This document shows positions 38,701 through 49,958 of a DNA stretch of 64,000 nt, piece by piece; the first letter of the stretch is position 1; the number at the start of each line of letters is the position of its first letter. This stretch comes from Chromatiales bacterium (GTDB lineage Bacteria; Pseudomonadota; Gammaproteobacteria; SpSt-1174), in assembly GCA_014762505.1 (NCBI GenBank), contig JABURS010000043.1, forward strand, positions 310,001 through 374,000, in the 5' to 3' direction. The position numbers and the translations under genes are program-made. The notes under the pieces are model-generated. The model was given only the letters and a program-made list of their open reading frames with translations. It was not told the DNA's origin and ran no database searches.

Positions 38701-39366
38701 ATGTTCATCGCCGCCGATCAGGTGATCGCCGACCTCGGCCTGCTGGCCAACGGCGGGTATCTGCTCCTGTTGCTCTTCGCCCTGCGCCATGCCGACTGGC
38801 GGCGTCTGTGGCGTCCGGATCAGCTCAACCTCTACCTGGTGGCCTGTCTGGCGCTGATCGGCCTGTGGAGCCTGCGTGCCGGGGTGTCGCCCGGGCTCGC
38901 CCTGCACTACCTGGGCGTGACCGCCTTCACCCTGCTGTTCGGCTGGGGGCTGGCCATTGTCGGCACCTCGGCGGCGCTGGTCGGCATGCTGCTGCTGTGG
39001 GGCGGCGACTGGGGGGCGTTCGCCATCAATGCCCTGGTCGTGGGGGCGACTCCTGTGCTGGTGACCCTGGGTGTCCATCACCTGGCCCGGCGATACCTGC
39101 CGGCGCACTTCTTCATCTACCTGTATATCAACGTCTTTCTCGCCGCAGCCCTGGCCATCCTCGTCAGCGTGCTGCTGGTCGCCGCGCTGCTGACGCTGAG
39201 CGGGGCCTACAGCCTGCCGCGCATGGGCTACGAGTACCTGGCCTACCTGCCCCTGCTGGTCCTGCCCGAGGCCATTCTCAACGGCATGTTAATGACCGCC
39301 TTCGTGGTGCTCAAGCCGGATGTGGTGGCCACCTTCGACGACGATTTCTACCTGAAGAACCGTTAA
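38701..39366 (+). CDS. CbiM-like energy-coupling factor permease/S-component, orphan
   Basis: 221 residues with about seven hydrophobic helices. AINALVVGATPVLVTLGVHHLARRY and YLPLLVLPEAILNGMLMTA match the CbiM/NikM-like family (energy-coupling factor ABC transporter permease). No CbiQ, CbiO or CbiN gene is adjacent, and the metal-binding N terminus typical of CbiM (MHIxDG) is missing. It begins at the base after the methyltransferase stop, so it is in the purEK operon. The role is uncertain. Confidence 0.65.
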   Translation: MFIAADQVIADLGLLANGGYLLLLLFALRHADWRRLWRPDQLNLYLVACLALIGLWSLRAGVSPGLALHYLGVTAFTLLFGWGLAIVGTSAALVGMLLLWGGDWGAFAINALVVGATPVLVTLGVHHLARRYLPAHFFIYLYINVFLAAALAILVSVLLVAALLTLSGAYSLPRMGYEYLAYLPLLVLPEAILNGMLMTAFVVLKPDVVATFDDDFYLKNR

Positions 39367-39488
39367 CCAGCGGTTCAGCCGGGTTTGTTTACATTGCCCA
39401 CGTGCTCTGCAAAAATGCCTGCAAACAAGAAGTTGCACTGCCAGGATAGCCAGCACGCAAGTGCCTACATTCAATCGGAGGACGTGTG

Positions 39489-39809
39489 ATGAAGAAGATG
39501 ATGACCTATGCAGTGGCCGGTCTGCTGACCATGGCTTCGGCGGGCGCGATGGCCGCAGGCGACCCGGTCGCCGGCAAGGCCAAGTATTCCGGCACCTGCG
39601 TGAGCTGTCACGGTGCCAACGGCATCAGCAACGTGCCGATGTACCCGAACCTGGCAGGGCAGAAGGAGACCTACCTGGTCACCGCCCTGAAGGGCTACCA
39701 GAACGGTACCCGCACCGACGCGACCATGAAGGCCATGGCCGCCGGTCTGTCCGAGACCGACATCAACAACATCGCCGCTTACCTCGCCAGCCTGAGCTGC
39801 AGCAAGTAA
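39489..39809 (+). CDS. Periplasmic class I cytochrome c
   Basis: 106 residues. A signal peptide (about 1-23, ending AMAA) exports it. A single heme site CVSCH follows, with [22 protein letters not shown] and an axial Met in [21 protein letters not shown], typical of small c4/c5-like cytochromes. ATG 39489 is set by GGAGG seven bases upstream. It is monocistronic, closed by a strong terminator. The redox partner is not encoded nearby. Confidence 0.92.
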   Translation: MKKMMTYAVAGLLTMASAGAMAAGDPVAGKAKYSGTCVSCHGANGISNVPMYPNLAGQKETYLVTALKGYQNGTRTDATMKAMAAGLSETDINNIAAYLASLSCSK

Positions 39810-39820
39810 GTCGTTCGATG

Positions 39821-39857
39821 AAAAGGCCCGGCCCGCGAAAGCGGGCCGGGCCTTTTT
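39821..39857 (+). terminator. Strong terminator after the cytochrome c gene
   Basis: A 16 bp stem (39821-39836 with 39841-39856), tetraloop GAAA and a five-T tail make a very stable rho-independent terminator. The A-rich 5' side means it could also work for the minus strand, where the sigma-54 activator gene ends upstream. Confidence 0.95.
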
Positions 39858-39941
39858 GTGCCTGTGTGATGGAAAGTGCAACTCCCTTGCCACAGGCGGG
39901 GCAGGGGCGCGTCGGTGCAGGATCGCCCGGGCGATCCTGCC

Positions 39942-40901
<960 letters not shown>

Positions 40902-41043
40902 GGTCTCGGTGTCCGGAAGTCCATGTGAGGAATGCGGGCTAATATACCAGCCCGGCCGCCACCCGCCAAAGCCGGAACCTCCCCGGCTTGACCCCGGTCA
41001 GCCATAATAGGTATCTCATCCACATCTGAAGGCGGGATTGTTC

Positions 41044-43281
41044 ATGGCGGACAGCGAACACAGCTATCGCTTTTCCATCGGCGGCATGAGTTGCGCCGGC
41101 TGCGTGGCGGCGGTGGAGAACGCCATCCGCGCCGTGCCCGGCGTGCGTGAGGCCACGGTGAACCTCGGCGAGCGCACCGCCAGCGTGAGCGGTGAGGTCG
41201 CCCCCGAGGCGGTGGTCGCGGCCGTCGGCCAGGCCGGTTACGAGGCGGCGGAGCTGCGCGGCATCGCCGACGAGGCCGGGAAGGAGGCCGCGGAGATGGC
41301 CCATTACCGGCGCCTGCTGTGGAAGTTCGGCGTGGCCGCGGCAGTGGGTTTTCCGCTCATGGGCATCGACTGGCTGGGGCTGATGCCGCCGCTGGCGGGC
41401 TGGGGGCAGGCCTTCTGGATCGTCACCGGCCTGGTGACCGCCGGCGTGATGTGGTTCTCCGGCCGGCAGTTCTTCGTCGGCGCCTGGAAGGCCTTCCGCA
41501 ATCACAACGCCAACATGGACACCCTGATCGCCCTGGGTACCGGGTCGGCCTGGGCCTATTCCTGGCTCATCAGCCTGTGGCCCACGCTGGTGCCCGCACT
41601 GGCCCGCCACGTGTACTTCGAGGCCGCGCTCATCATCATCGCGCTGATAAATCTTGGCGCGGCGCTGGAGATGCGCGCGCGGGGCAAGACCTCGGAGGCC
41701 ATCAAGCGTCTCATCGGCCTGCAGCCGCGCACGGCGCGCATCATCCGCAACGGCAAGGAGATGGACGTGCCCATCGAGGAGGTGGGGCTGGACGAGACCG
41801 TGCGCGTGCGTCCGGGCGAGAAGATCCCGGTGGACGGGGTGATCATCGACGGGCATTCCAACATCGACGAGTCCATGCTCACCGGCGAGCCGCTGCCGGT
41901 GGCCCGGGGCAAGGGCGACGAGGTCATCGGCGGCACGCTCAACAAGAGCGGCAGCTTTCTCATGCAGGCCAAACGCATCGGCGCCGACACCGCCCTGGCG
42001 CGCATCATCGAGCTGGTGCGCAGCGCCCAGTCCTCCAAGCCCGCCATCGGCCGGCTGGCCGACCGCATCTCGGCCGTGTTCGTGCCGAGCGTGCTCATCA
42101 TCGCCACGCTCACCTTGCTCGCCTGGTTCAACTTCGGCCCCGAGCCGCGGGTGAGCTACATGCTCGCCGCGACCATGACCGTGCTGCTGATCGCCTGCCC
42201 CTGCGCGCTGGGGCTGGCCACGCCCATCTCCATCATGGTGGGCGTGGGCAAGGCGGCCGAGTTCGGCGCCCTGATCCGCAACGGCGAGGCCCTGCAGCGG
42301 GCCCGCAGCCTCACCACGGTGGTGCTGGACAAGACCGGCACCGTCACCGAGGGACGGCCGCGGGTGGTGGAGCTGCTGCCGGCCGAGGGGCATGACGAGG
42401 CCGGACTCCTGCGCCTGGCGGCGAGCATCGAGGCGGCCTCCGAGCACCCCCTGGCCGAGGCCGTGGTGGCGGCCGCCCGCGAGCGCGACATCGCGCCGGA
42501 GACGGTCGAGGGCTTCGAGGCCGTGTCCGGCAAGGGCGTGCGCGCCCGCTTGGCGGGCGCCGAGGTCCTGTTCGGCAACCGCCGCCTCATGGCGGAGAGC
42601 GACATCGCCGTCGACGACTGGGAAGGGCGTGCAAAGGCGCTGGCCGACGCGGGACAGACCCCCATGTACCTGGCCGTGGACGGTGCCCTGGCGGGCGTGG
42701 TGAGCGTGGCCGACCCCATCAAGGCCGATTCGGCCGAGGCCATCGCGCGCATGCACGCCCTGGGACTGAAGGTGGTGATGCTCACGGGCGACAACGCGGC
42801 CACCGCCGAGGCCGTTGCCCGGCAGGTGGGGGTGGACGAGGTCTTCGCCGAGGTGTTGCCGGAGCAGAAGGAAGAGAAGGTCGGGGCCCTGCAGGCCCGC
42901 GGCGAGGTGGTCGGCATGGTCGGCGACGGCATCAACGACGCCCCGGCGCTGGCCCGTGCCGACGTGGGCTTTGCCATTGGCACGGGCACCGACGTGGCCA
43001 TCGAGAGCGCCGACATCACCCTCATGCGCGGCTCGCTGCACGGCGTGGTGGAGGCCATCGCCATCTCCCGCGCCACGGTGCGCAACATCAAGCAGAACCT
43101 GTTCGGCGCCTTCATCTACAACGGCATCGGCATCCCGCTGGCCGCGGGCGTGTTTTATCCGCTGGGCATCCTGCTCAATCCCATGATCGCGGGCGCGGCC
43201 ATGGCCATGTCCTCCGTCACCGTGGTCACCAACGCCAACCGGCTGCGCTTCTACAAACCGAAGCGGGAGGTGCGCGCATGA
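41044..43281 (+). CDS. copA: Copper-exporting P-type ATPase
   Basis: 745 residues. One N-terminal heavy-metal domain carries GGMSCAGC (C17, C20). The translocation motif is C385-P-C387 ([12 protein letters not shown]), the phosphorylated aspartate is D429 (DKTGTVTEG), and TGEPLPV, HPLAEAV and [10 protein letters not shown] are intact. The last helix has [15 protein letters not shown], the Met-Ser-Ser pattern of Cu(I) pumps. It sends Cu(I) out of the cytoplasm. ATG 41044 is preferred to a TTG six bases upstream. The stop overlaps the cupredoxin start by 4 bp. Confidence 0.95.
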   Translation: MADSEHSYRFSIGGMSCAGCVAAVENAIRAVPGVREATVNLGERTASVSGEVAPEAVVAAVGQAGYEAAELRGIADEAGKEAAEMAHYRRLLWKFGVAAAVGFPLMGIDWLGLMPPLAGWGQAFWIVTGLVTAGVMWFSGRQFFVGAWKAFRNHNANMDTLIALGTGSAWAYSWLISLWPTLVPALARHVYFEAALIIIALINLGAALEMRARGKTSEAIKRLIGLQPRTARIIRNGKEMDVPIEEVGLDETVRVRPGEKIPVDGVIIDGHSNIDESMLTGEPLPVARGKGDEVIGGTLNKSGSFLMQAKRIGADTALARIIELVRSAQSSKPAIGRLADRISAVFVPSVLIIATLTLLAWFNFGPEPRVSYMLAATMTVLLIACPCALGLATPISIMVGVGKAAEFGALIRNGEALQRARSLTTVVLDKTGTVTEGRPRVVELLPAEGHDEAGLLRLAASIEAASEHPLAEAVVAAARERDIAPETVEGFEAVSGKGVRARLAGAEVLFGNRRLMAESDIAVDDWEGRAKALADAGQTPMYLAVDGALAGVVSVADPIKADSAEAIARMHALGLKVVMLTGDNAATAEAVARQVGVDEVFAEVLPEQKEEKVGALQARGEVVGMVGDGINDAPALARADVGFAIGTGTDVAIESADITLMRGSLHGVVEAIAISRATVRNIKQNLFGAFIYNGIGIPLAAGVFYPLGILLNPMIAGAAMAMSSVTVVTNANRLRFYKPKREVRA

Positions 43282-43637
43282 GCCTGCTGGTGAACCTCGC
43301 GGGGCTGGTGGTCATCGGCCTCATCGTCTGGTGGTTCTGGCTCTCCAGCCCGCGCGCCCGCACCGTCGCGACCGGCGCGCCCATCGACATCCTGGTGGAC
43401 GATGGCGTCTACACGCCGGGGGTGATCGAGGCGAAGGCGGGCGAGCCGATCGAGCTGCGCTTCCTGCGCAAGGACGCGAGCCCCTGCGCCGAGCAGGTGA
43501 TCTTCGAGGGCCTCGATATCAGCGCCGAGCTGCCGGTGGACCGGCAGAAGACGGTGACCGTCACCCCGCCCGCCCCGGGCGAGTACGCCTTTACCTGCCA
43601 GATGAAGATGTACCGGGGGAAGCTGGTGGTGAGGTGA
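43278..43637 (+). CDS. Membrane-anchored cupredoxin-like protein
   Basis: 119 residues. An N-terminal helix (about 5-24) anchors a periplasmic cupredoxin fold (about 35-119: [23 protein letters not shown]-type core). Candidate copper ligands are Cys in SPCAEQVIF and Cys/Met in [10 protein letters not shown], while the usual His pair is not obvious. Overlap with copA (ATGA) means coupled synthesis. It may receive Cu(I) from CopA and hand it on, or buffer it. The role is inferred from context. Confidence 0.8.
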   Translation: MSLLVNLAGLVVIGLIVWWFWLSSPRARTVATGAPIDILVDDGVYTPGVIEAKAGEPIELRFLRKDASPCAEQVIFEGLDISAELPVDRQKTVTVTPPAPGEYAFTCQMKMYRGKLVVR

Positions 43638-43659
43638 GGGCCTCAGGCGTAAAGACGGG

Positions 43660-43729
43660 GAGCCACAGAGGTCACAGAGGACACAGAGTAAAGCCGGGCT
43701 CCCGATTACCTCTGTGCCCTCTGTGGCTC
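43660..43729. repeat. CACAGAGG-type inverted repeat between convergent genes
   Basis: The left arm (43660-43680) and right arm (43709-43729) are 21 bases each and complementary at 20 positions, with a 28-base loop. Within the left arm and just after it CACAGAG is repeated three times at a 9-base step (CCACAGAGG, TCACAGAGG, ACACAGAG). It lies between the cupredoxin and CopD-like stops, where it could stop transcription both ways. The composition differs from coding neighbours, so a dispersed repeat family is likely. Confidence 0.8.
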
Positions 43730-43767
43730 AACAACCCGGTTTAAGTATGTACTGCCCCCTCGCGCCC

Positions 43768-44229
43768 TCAGGGCACCAGATACGGCCCGGCGGCGCCGGC
43801 CACGGCGGTGAGCAGGCCGATGGCCGTGTTGATGCCCACCAGCAGGCGGATCTGCGCGAGGGCCTTGCCGCCGGTGGCCCAGTCCTCGGCGGCCACGGCG
43901 GCCTTGAGGCGGTTGTAGGGGGCGAAGAAGACGTGGAAGAAGATCAGCATCATGAGGATGCCGAGCCCGAGCATGGCGTGCACGTAGAGCGGGGCGCCCT
44001 TCATGCCGCCGAAGTGGTCGAACAGCATCCAGAAACCGGTGGCCAGCAGGGCGATGATCGCGGCCCAGACCCAGGGGAAGAAGCGGCGGAAGGTGGCGAC
44101 CCACAGCTTCAGGCGCTGCGGCGGTTCCAGCACCTCGACGGCGGCCGGGCGCTGGGCCATGTAGGCGAAGAACATGCCGCCCACCCAGACGATGGCGGCG
44201 AGGACGTGCAGACTGATGGCGAGACTCAT
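43768..44229 (-). CDS. CopD-family membrane protein
   Basis: 153 residues, four membrane helices. [35 protein letters not shown] and [18 protein letters not shown] match the CopD domain family. Conserved histidines (H8, H102 region) may bind copper or heme. AAGGAG precedes ATG 44229. Its position opposite copA and the cupredoxin suggests a copper link, although many CopD-domain proteins have no proven role. Confidence 0.8.
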   Translation of the reverse strand: MSLAISLHVLAAIVWVGGMFFAYMAQRPAAVEVLEPPQRLKLWVATFRRFFPWVWAAIIALLATGFWMLFDHFGGMKGAPLYVHAMLGLGILMMLIFFHVFFAPYNRLKAAVAAEDWATGGKALAQIRLLVGINTAIGLLTAVAGAAGPYLVP

Positions 44230-44354
44230 GCGGACTCCTTGATTGGGGTGTGTTATTGGTCCTGTCGCAATGCCGCCCCATTCTGACCCAAGCCCCCGGT
44301 GGCGACAACTTCGCCCCCGGCCCCGGCCGGTCGCGCCCCGCGGCCAGCGGGAGG

Positions 44355-44383
44355 CTGAAAATTCCCGCCCAATCGGGTAAAGT
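44355..44383 (+). promoter_or_regulatory. Possible promoter of the rpe-gph-trp operon
   Basis: CTGAAA (44355-44360), 17 bp, TAAAGT (44378-44383) is a weak sigma-70-type pair about 100 bp before rpe. The rest of the 257 bp gap (44230-44486) has a small hairpin CCCG/CGGG and an A-rich stretch but no gene. Confidence 0.3.
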
Positions 44384-44486
44384 CGCCCGTTCACAAAAAT
44401 TTATGGGTGGGCGGCGGCGTGCGGGCCTTTCAGGGGTTCCCGCCGGCTGTCCCGAATTCACCCTCAAGACCCCACGAGGCTTTGCC

Positions 44487-45179
44487 ATGGCTAACGATTT
44501 TGCGATCGCACCGTCCATCCTCTCCGCCGACTTCGCCAAGCTGGGCGAAGAAGTCGACAACGTGCTGGCGTCCGGCGCCGACATCGTCCACTTCGACGTG
44601 ATGGACAACCACTACGTGCCCAACCTGACCATCGGCCCGCTGGTCTGCGACGCCCTGCGCAAGCACGGCGTGACCGCGCCCATCGACGTGCACCTGATGG
44701 TCAAGCCGGTCGATCGCATCATCCCGGACTTCGCCGCGGCGGGTGCCAGCTACATCACCTTCCACCCGGAGGCCTCCGAGCACGTCGACCGCACCCTCCA
44801 GCTGATCAAGGCCGAGGGCTGCAAGGCCGGCCTGGTGTTCAACCCCGCCACCCCGCTGGACGTGCTCGAGTACGCCCTGCCCATGTGCGACATGGTGCTG
44901 CTGATGTCGGTGAACCCGGGCTTCGGCGGCCAGGCCTTCATCCCCTACGTGCTGGACAAGGCCCGCAAGGTGCGCGCCATGATCGACGAACAGGGGCTGG
45001 ACTGCCGCCTGGAGATCGACGGCGGCATCAAGGTCGACAACATCGCGGAAGTCGCGGCGGCCGGCGTGGACACCTTCGTCTCCGGCTCCGGCATCTTCGG
45101 CAAGCGCAACGACGCCGATCCCCACAAGTACGACAGCATCGTCAAGGCCATGCGCGACGAGCTGGCCAAGGCCGGCTGA
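44487..45179 (+). CDS. rpe: Ribulose-phosphate 3-epimerase
   Basis: 230 residues. It interconverts ribulose-5-phosphate and xylulose-5-phosphate. The TIM-barrel motifs [55 protein letters not shown] and [11 protein letters not shown] are complete. ATG 44487 has CGAGGC upstream and matches the family N terminus. It leads rpe-gph-trpEGDC, a known gammaproteobacterial order. Confidence 0.97.
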   Translation: MANDFAIAPSILSADFAKLGEEVDNVLASGADIVHFDVMDNHYVPNLTIGPLVCDALRKHGVTAPIDVHLMVKPVDRIIPDFAAAGASYITFHPEASEHVDRTLQLIKAEGCKAGLVFNPATPLDVLEYALPMCDMVLLMSVNPGFGGQAFIPYVLDKARKVRAMIDEQGLDCRLEIDGGIKVDNIAEVAAAGVDTFVSGSGIFGKRNDADPHKYDSIVKAMRDELAKAG

Positions 45180-45195
45180 CGGCGGGACCGGTCGC

Positions 45196-45873
45196 ATGCT
45201 GAGCAAGCCCCGGATGGTCCTGATCGACGTGGACGGCACGCTGGTCGACAGCGTGCCGGACCTCGCCTATTGCGTGGACGAGATGATGGCCCGCCTGGAC
45301 CTGCCGCGCCGCGGCGAGGCGGCGGTGCGCAACTGGGTGGGCAACGGCGTCGAGCGCCTGGTCGAGCGCGCGCTCGCCAACGACCTCGACGGCCAGCCGG
45401 ACGAGGCCCTCAAGGCCCGTGCGCTGCCGATCTTCCTTGAGCTCTATGCCGAGAACACCTCCCGGCGCAGCTGTCTGTATCCGGGGGTGGAGGAAGGCCT
45501 GGCCTATCTCCGGGATGCCGGTTTCCGCCTGGGCTGCGTGACCAACAAGGCCGAGCAGTTCACCCTGCCGCTGCTGCAGGATCTCGGTATCCGGGACTAT
45601 TTCGAGATCGTGGTCAGCGGCGATACCCTGCCGAAGAAGAAGCCCGATCCCCTGCCGCTGCTGCATGCCGCCGAGCAGCTTGGCGTGACGCCGGCCGAGT
45701 CGCTCATGATCGGCGACTCGATCAGCGACGTGAAGGCGGCGCGGGCGGCGGGCTTCCGGATCATCTGCATGAGTTATGGTTATAATCACGGCGAGGACAT
45801 CCGCGACTACGATCCGGATGCCGTGATCGATTCCATGGCGGAACTTGGCGGCTTACTCGAACAGGCAGCGTAA
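45196..45873 (+). CDS. gph: Phosphoglycolate phosphatase
   Basis: 225 residues, HAD superfamily. It removes phosphate from 2-phosphoglycolate, which forms during DNA repair and from RuBisCO oxygenation. Motif I is IDVDGTLVDS, motif II VTNKAEQFTLPLL, motif III KKKPDPLPLL, and motif IV MIGDSISDVKAARAAG. It is 16 bp after rpe. Its stop codon TAA shares its last A with the ATG of the trp leader peptide. Confidence 0.95.
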   Translation: MLSKPRMVLIDVDGTLVDSVPDLAYCVDEMMARLDLPRRGEAAVRNWVGNGVERLVERALANDLDGQPDEALKARALPIFLELYAENTSRRSCLYPGVEEGLAYLRDAGFRLGCVTNKAEQFTLPLLQDLGIRDYFEIVVSGDTLPKKKPDPLPLLHAAEQLGVTPAESLMIGDSISDVKAARAAGFRIICMSYGYNHGEDIRDYDPDAVIDSMAELGGLLEQAA

Positions 45874-45935
45874 TGGGCATGCAACGGTTTCAGTTCAACA
45901 GTGTGGGTCAGCGTGGCTGGCGATGGTGGCGGTAG
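45873..45935 (+). CDS. trpL: trp operon leader peptide
   Basis: 20 codons reading MGMQRFQFNSVGQRGWRWWR then TAG. Three Trp codons sit at positions 16, 18 and 19, the mark of a tryptophan attenuation leader. The ATG overlaps the gph stop (TAATG), so ribosomes ending gph can restart here. The frame lies just before trpE, where such leaders are known in gammaproteobacteria. A second in-frame ATG at 45879 is possible as the start. Confidence 0.8.
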   Translation: MGMQRFQFNSVGQRGWRWWR

Positions 45936-45984
45936 CACCATCGACAACCCATCCTGCGCCACTGTTTGAAATGGAACCCCGTTC
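45888..45984 (+). promoter_or_regulatory. Tryptophan attenuator region before trpE
   Basis: Two structures are visible. CGATGGTG (45921-45928) pairs perfectly with CACCATCG (45936-45943), covering the tandem Trp codons. TTCAACAGTG (45894-45903) pairs with CACTGTTTGAA (45960-45970) with one bulged base, ending just before the trpE ribosome binding site. A ribosome stalled at the Trp codons would open the first stem. No U run follows either stem, so a classic intrinsic terminator is not seen. Confidence 0.6.
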
Positions 45985-47475
45985 ATGAACCGCGAACAAT
46001 TCGACAAGCTCATCGGCGACGGCCATAACCGCGTACCCCTCGTGCGCGAAGTGCTCGCCGACCTCGACACCCCCTTGAGCACCTACCTGAAACTGGCGGC
46101 CGCGCCCTACTCCTATCTCTTCGAGTCCGTGCAGGGCGGGGAGAAATGGGGGCGTTACTCCTTCATCGGTCTGCCCTGTCGTACCGTCATCAAGGTGCGG
46201 GGGCATCGCGTCACCGTCGAAGAGGCGGGACGGCTGATCGAAGAACAGGAGGTGGCGGACCCGCTGGCCTGGATCGAGGCCTACCAGCGGCAGTACCGCG
46301 TGGCCGAGGTCGAGGGCCTGCCGCGGTTCACCGGCGGCCTGGTCGGCTATTTCGGCTACGACACCATCCGCTACATCGAGCCGCGGCTGGCGAAGGTCGA
46401 CAAGCCCGACCCCATCGGCAGCCCGGACATCCTGCTGATGGTCTCCGAGGAGGTGGTCGCCTTCGACAACCTCAGCGGCAAGCTCTATCTCGTGGTGCAT
46501 GCCCAGCCCGGTGGTTATGACGATGCGCTGGCCCGGCTCGACCGGCTGGAAGACCAGCTGCGCGACGCCACGCCGGTGTACCGTCCGGCGGCCGCCGCGC
46601 GCCACGTCACCGAGGACGACTTCGTCTCCGGCTTCACCGAGGAGGGCTTCAAGGCCGCGGTGCAGAAGGCGCGCGAGTACATCGTCGAGGGCGACATCAT
46701 GCAGGTGGTGCTGTCGCAGCGCCTGTCCATCCCCTTCAAGGCGCGGCCGCTGGACCTGTACCGCGCCCTGCGCAGCCTCAATCCCTCGCCCTACATGTTC
46801 TACCTCGACCTCGAGGATCACCACGTGGTTGGCTCCTCGCCCGAGATCCTGGTGCGTCTGGAGGATGGCATGGTCACCGTGCGGCCCATCGCCGGCACCC
46901 GCAAGCGCGGGCGCGACGAGGCGCAGGACCAGGCGCTGGAGGCGGAGCTGCTGGCCGATCCCAAGGAGCTCGCCGAGCACCTCATGCTCATCGATCTCGG
47001 GCGCAACGACGCCGGGCGCGTGAGCCAGACCGGCTCGGTCAAGGTCACGGACAAAATGGTGATCGAGCGCTATTCGCACGTCATGCACATCGTCTCCAAC
47101 GTGGTCGGCAGGCTGAAGCCGGACATGGGCGCCATGGACGTGCTGCGCGCGACCTTTCCCGCGGGCACCGTGAGCGGCGCACCCAAGATCCGCGCCATGG
47201 AGATCATCGACGAGCTGGAACCGGTGAAGCGCGGCGTGTATGCCGGTGCGGTGGGTTATCTCTCCTGGAACGGCAACATGGATACGGCGATCGCCATCCG
47301 CACCTCCGTGATCCGGGACGAGACGCTGCACATCCAGGCCGGGGCGGGCATCGTCTACGACTCCGTGCCCGATCTCGAATGGAAGGAGACCATGAACAAG
47401 GGGCGCGCGACCTTCCGCGCGGTGGCCATGGCCGAGGCCGGCCTCGACGGTGCGCAGGAGGAGGGCTCGCAATGA
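45985..47475 (+). CDS. trpE: Anthranilate synthase component I
   Basis: 496 residues. With TrpG it converts chorismate and glutamine to anthranilate. The feedback-site region [18 protein letters not shown], chorismate-site [46 protein letters not shown] and [12 protein letters not shown] are present. The stop overlaps trpG by 4 bp. Control by the leader peptide immediately upstream is likely, plus Trp feedback. Confidence 0.97.
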   Translation: MNREQFDKLIGDGHNRVPLVREVLADLDTPLSTYLKLAAAPYSYLFESVQGGEKWGRYSFIGLPCRTVIKVRGHRVTVEEAGRLIEEQEVADPLAWIEAYQRQYRVAEVEGLPRFTGGLVGYFGYDTIRYIEPRLAKVDKPDPIGSPDILLMVSEEVVAFDNLSGKLYLVVHAQPGGYDDALARLDRLEDQLRDATPVYRPAAAARHVTEDDFVSGFTEEGFKAAVQKAREYIVEGDIMQVVLSQRLSIPFKARPLDLYRALRSLNPSPYMFYLDLEDHHVVGSSPEILVRLEDGMVTVRPIAGTRKRGRDEAQDQALEAELLADPKELAEHLMLIDLGRNDAGRVSQTGSVKVTDKMVIERYSHVMHIVSNVVGRLKPDMGAMDVLRATFPAGTVSGAPKIRAMEIIDELEPVKRGVYAGAVGYLSWNGNMDTAIAIRTSVIRDETLHIQAGAGIVYDSVPDLEWKETMNKGRATFRAVAMAEAGLDGAQEEGSQ

Positions 47476-48074
47476 TCCTGATGATCGACAACTACGATTC
47501 CTTCACCTACAACCTCGTGCAGTACCTGGGCGAGCTGGGCGCCGAGGTGCGGGTGGAGCGCAACGACCAGATCAGCATCGACGACATCGAGGCCATGGCG
47601 CCCGAGCGCATCATGATCTCGCCCGGGCCCTGCACACCGAACGAGGCCGGCGTGTCGCTGGACGTGATCCGTCACTTTGCCGGCCGGCTGCCGATCCTCG
47701 GCGTGTGTCTCGGCCACCAGAGCATCGGCCAGGCCTTCGGCGGCAAGGTGGTGCACGCACGCGAGATCATGCACGGCAAGACCTCGCTGATCCATCATAA
47801 GGATGGCGGCGTGTTCGCCGGGCTGCCGAACCCCTTCGAGGCCACCCGCTATCACTCGCTGGTGATCGAGAAGGAGAGCCTGCCGGACTGCCTGGAGGTC
47901 ACGGCGTGGACGCAGGCCGCCGATGGCGGCATCGACGAGATCATGGGCGTGCGCCACAGGGAATATGCCATCGAGGGCGTGCAGTTCCACCCCGAATCCA
48001 TACTCACGCAGCATGGCCACGACCTGCTGAAGAACTTCCTGCAGATGCCGGCGGAAGGAGGAGCCAGTCAATGA
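47472..48074 (+). CDS. trpG: Anthranilate synthase component II (glutamine amidotransferase)
   Basis: 200 residues. It supplies ammonia from glutamine to TrpE and may also serve PabB. The class I amidotransferase triad is in [11 protein letters not shown] (Cys) and QFHPESILT (His, Glu), with [13 protein letters not shown] nearby. ATG 47472 overlaps the trpE stop (ATGA), and its own stop overlaps trpD in the same way. Confidence 0.97.
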   Translation: MILMIDNYDSFTYNLVQYLGELGAEVRVERNDQISIDDIEAMAPERIMISPGPCTPNEAGVSLDVIRHFAGRLPILGVCLGHQSIGQAFGGKVVHAREIMHGKTSLIHHKDGGVFAGLPNPFEATRYHSLVIEKESLPDCLEVTAWTQAADGGIDEIMGVRHREYAIEGVQFHPESILTQHGHDLLKNFLQMPAEGGASQ

Positions 48075-49102
48075 ACATGCAAGAAGCGATTCGTGCCGTC
48101 ACCGAACGTCACGACCTCAGCAGCGAGCAGATGACCGCGGTGATGCAGCTCATCATGACCGGCGAGGCCACGCCGGCACAGATCGGCGGCTTCCTCGTCG
48201 GTCTGCGCATGAAGGGCGAGACCGTGGACGAGGTGGCCGCGGCCGCGGGCGTGATGCGCGAACTCTCCACGCGCGTGAGCGTGAACACCGACCACCTGGT
48301 CGATACCTGCGGTACCGGCGGCGACGCCTCCGGCACCTTCAACATCTCCACCGCCAGCGCCTTCGTCACCGCCGCCGCCGGCGCGCGCGTGGCCAAGCAC
48401 GGCAACCGTTCCGTCTCCAGCAAGAGCGGCAGCGCCGACGTGCTGGAGGCCGCCGGGGTGAACCTCGACCTGGGGCCCGAGGCGGTCGCGCGCTGCGTGA
48501 ACGAGATCGGCGTGGGCTTCCTGTTCGCACCACGGCATCACGGGGCGATGAAGTACGCCGTCGGCCCGCGCCGGGAGATGGGCGTGCGCACCATCTTCAA
48601 CGTTCTGGGTCCGCTCACCAACCCCGCCGGCGCACCCAATCAGGTGCTCGGCGTGTTCAGCCACGGCTGGCTGCGGCCGCTGGCCGAGGTGCTCAAGCGC
48701 CTGGGCAGCCGCCACGTCATGGTGGTCCATGCCCGCGACGGCCTGGACGAGATCTCCATCGGCACGCCGACCCAGGTGGCCGAGCTGCGAAATGGCGAGA
48801 TCAACGAGTACGTCATCTCGCCCGAGGACTTCGGGCTCACGACCACCGACCTCGCCGCCATCAAGGTGGGCGATGCCGGCGAGAGCCTCGCCATGCTGCG
48901 CAGTGTGCTCAACAACACCCCGGGGCCGGCCCGCGACATCGTCGCCCTCAATGCCGGGGCGGCCATTTACACGGCCGGGGTCGTCGGCGATCTCGCCGCC
49001 GGCGTGGCGCGCGCGCAGCAGGTGATCGCCTCGGGCGAGGCCGCGGAGAAGTTCCAGCAGCTCATCGACCTGAGCAACGCCCTCGGACCGCGGGCAGGGT
49101 AG
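48071..49102 (+). CDS. trpD: Anthranilate phosphoribosyltransferase
   Basis: 343 residues. It joins anthranilate to PRPP. The PRPP site [39 protein letters not shown] and [13 protein letters not shown] are typical. The start overlaps trpG by 4 bp, and trpC follows after 7 bp. Confidence 0.97.
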   Translation: MNMQEAIRAVTERHDLSSEQMTAVMQLIMTGEATPAQIGGFLVGLRMKGETVDEVAAAAGVMRELSTRVSVNTDHLVDTCGTGGDASGTFNISTASAFVTAAAGARVAKHGNRSVSSKSGSADVLEAAGVNLDLGPEAVARCVNEIGVGFLFAPRHHGAMKYAVGPRREMGVRTIFNVLGPLTNPAGAPNQVLGVFSHGWLRPLAEVLKRLGSRHVMVVHARDGLDEISIGTPTQVAELRNGEINEYVISPEDFGLTTTDLAAIKVGDAGESLAMLRSVLNNTPGPARDIVALNAGAAIYTAGVVGDLAAGVARAQQVIASGEAAEKFQQLIDLSNALGPRAG

Positions 49103-49109
49103 GGGCGGC

Positions 49110-49919
49110 ATGACGAACACGCCGGACATCCTGCAGAAGATCCTCCAGCGCAAACGCGAGGAGATCGCCGAGCGCTCCGCGCATACCCCGCTGGCGGCAC
49201 TGCAGGATCACGTGGATGCCGCGCCGGCGGTGCGGCCCTTCCTCGCGGCCCTGGAGGCCCGCGTCGCCCGCGGCCGGCCGGCGGTGATCGCCGAGGTGAA
49301 GAAGGCCAGCCCCAGCAAGGGGGTGATTCGCGCGGACTTCGACCCGGAGGCGATTGCCCGCAGCTACGAGGCGGGCGGGGCCGCCTGCCTCTCCGTGCTC
49401 ACCGATCACGATTTCTTCCAGGGCAGCGAGGCCTATCTGCAGGATGCGCGCGCGGCCTGTACGCTGCCGGTGCTGCGCAAGGACTTCATGCTCGATCCCT
49501 ACCAGGTCTGGGAGGCGCGGGTCATGGGGGCCGACTGCATCCTGCTCATCGTCTCCGCCCTGGACGATGCGCGCATGGCGGAGCTCACGGCGCTCGCCCA
49601 CGAGCTCGGCATGAACGTGCTGGTCGAGGTGCACGACGCCGACGAACTCGCGCGGGCCCTCCGGCTGGAGGCGCGGCTCATCGGCATCAACAACCGCAGT
49701 CTGCGTACCTTCGAGACCACGCTGGATACCACGCTCGGCCTGCTCGATCGCATCCCGGACGATCGCCTGGTGGTCACCGAGAGCGGGATCCATACGCCGG
49801 ATGACGTGCGCCTGATGCGTGAGCACGGCGTACATGCCTTCCTGGTGGGAGAGGCCTTCATGCGCGCCGACGATCCGGGTGCGCGGCTGGCCGAGCTGTT
49901 CGGGACGAACGAGGGGTAG
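49110..49919 (+). CDS. trpC: Indole-3-glycerol phosphate synthase
   Basis: 269 residues, monofunctional (no TrpF fused). It closes the indole ring. [51 protein letters not shown] and [12 protein letters not shown] hold the active-site Lys and Glu residues. It ends the trp block here; trpF, trpB and trpA must lie elsewhere. Confidence 0.97.
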   Translation: MTNTPDILQKILQRKREEIAERSAHTPLAALQDHVDAAPAVRPFLAALEARVARGRPAVIAEVKKASPSKGVIRADFDPEAIARSYEAGGAACLSVLTDHDFFQGSEAYLQDARAACTLPVLRKDFMLDPYQVWEARVMGADCILLIVSALDDARMAELTALAHELGMNVLVEVHDADELARALRLEARLIGINNRSLRTFETTLDTTLGLLDRIPDDRLVVTESGIHTPDDVRLMREHGVHAFLVGEAFMRADDPGARLAELFGTNEG

Positions 49920-49935
49920 AGAAAGCGCCGGGGGT

Positions 49936-49953
49936 TGCCGGGGATTCCCGGCA
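49936..49953. terminator. Short hairpin between convergent trpC and crp
   Basis: TGCCGGG (49936-49942) pairs with CCCGGCA (49947-49953), loop GATT. There is no T run on either side, so it may help stop both transcripts, but this is not a classic terminator. Confidence 0.4.
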
Positions 49954-49958
49954 GGGGT

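Noticed and set aside
43660-43729. CRISPR-like array from CACAGAG repeats
   Set aside because: The units are only 7-9 bases at a 9-base step, with no spacers and no cas genes.
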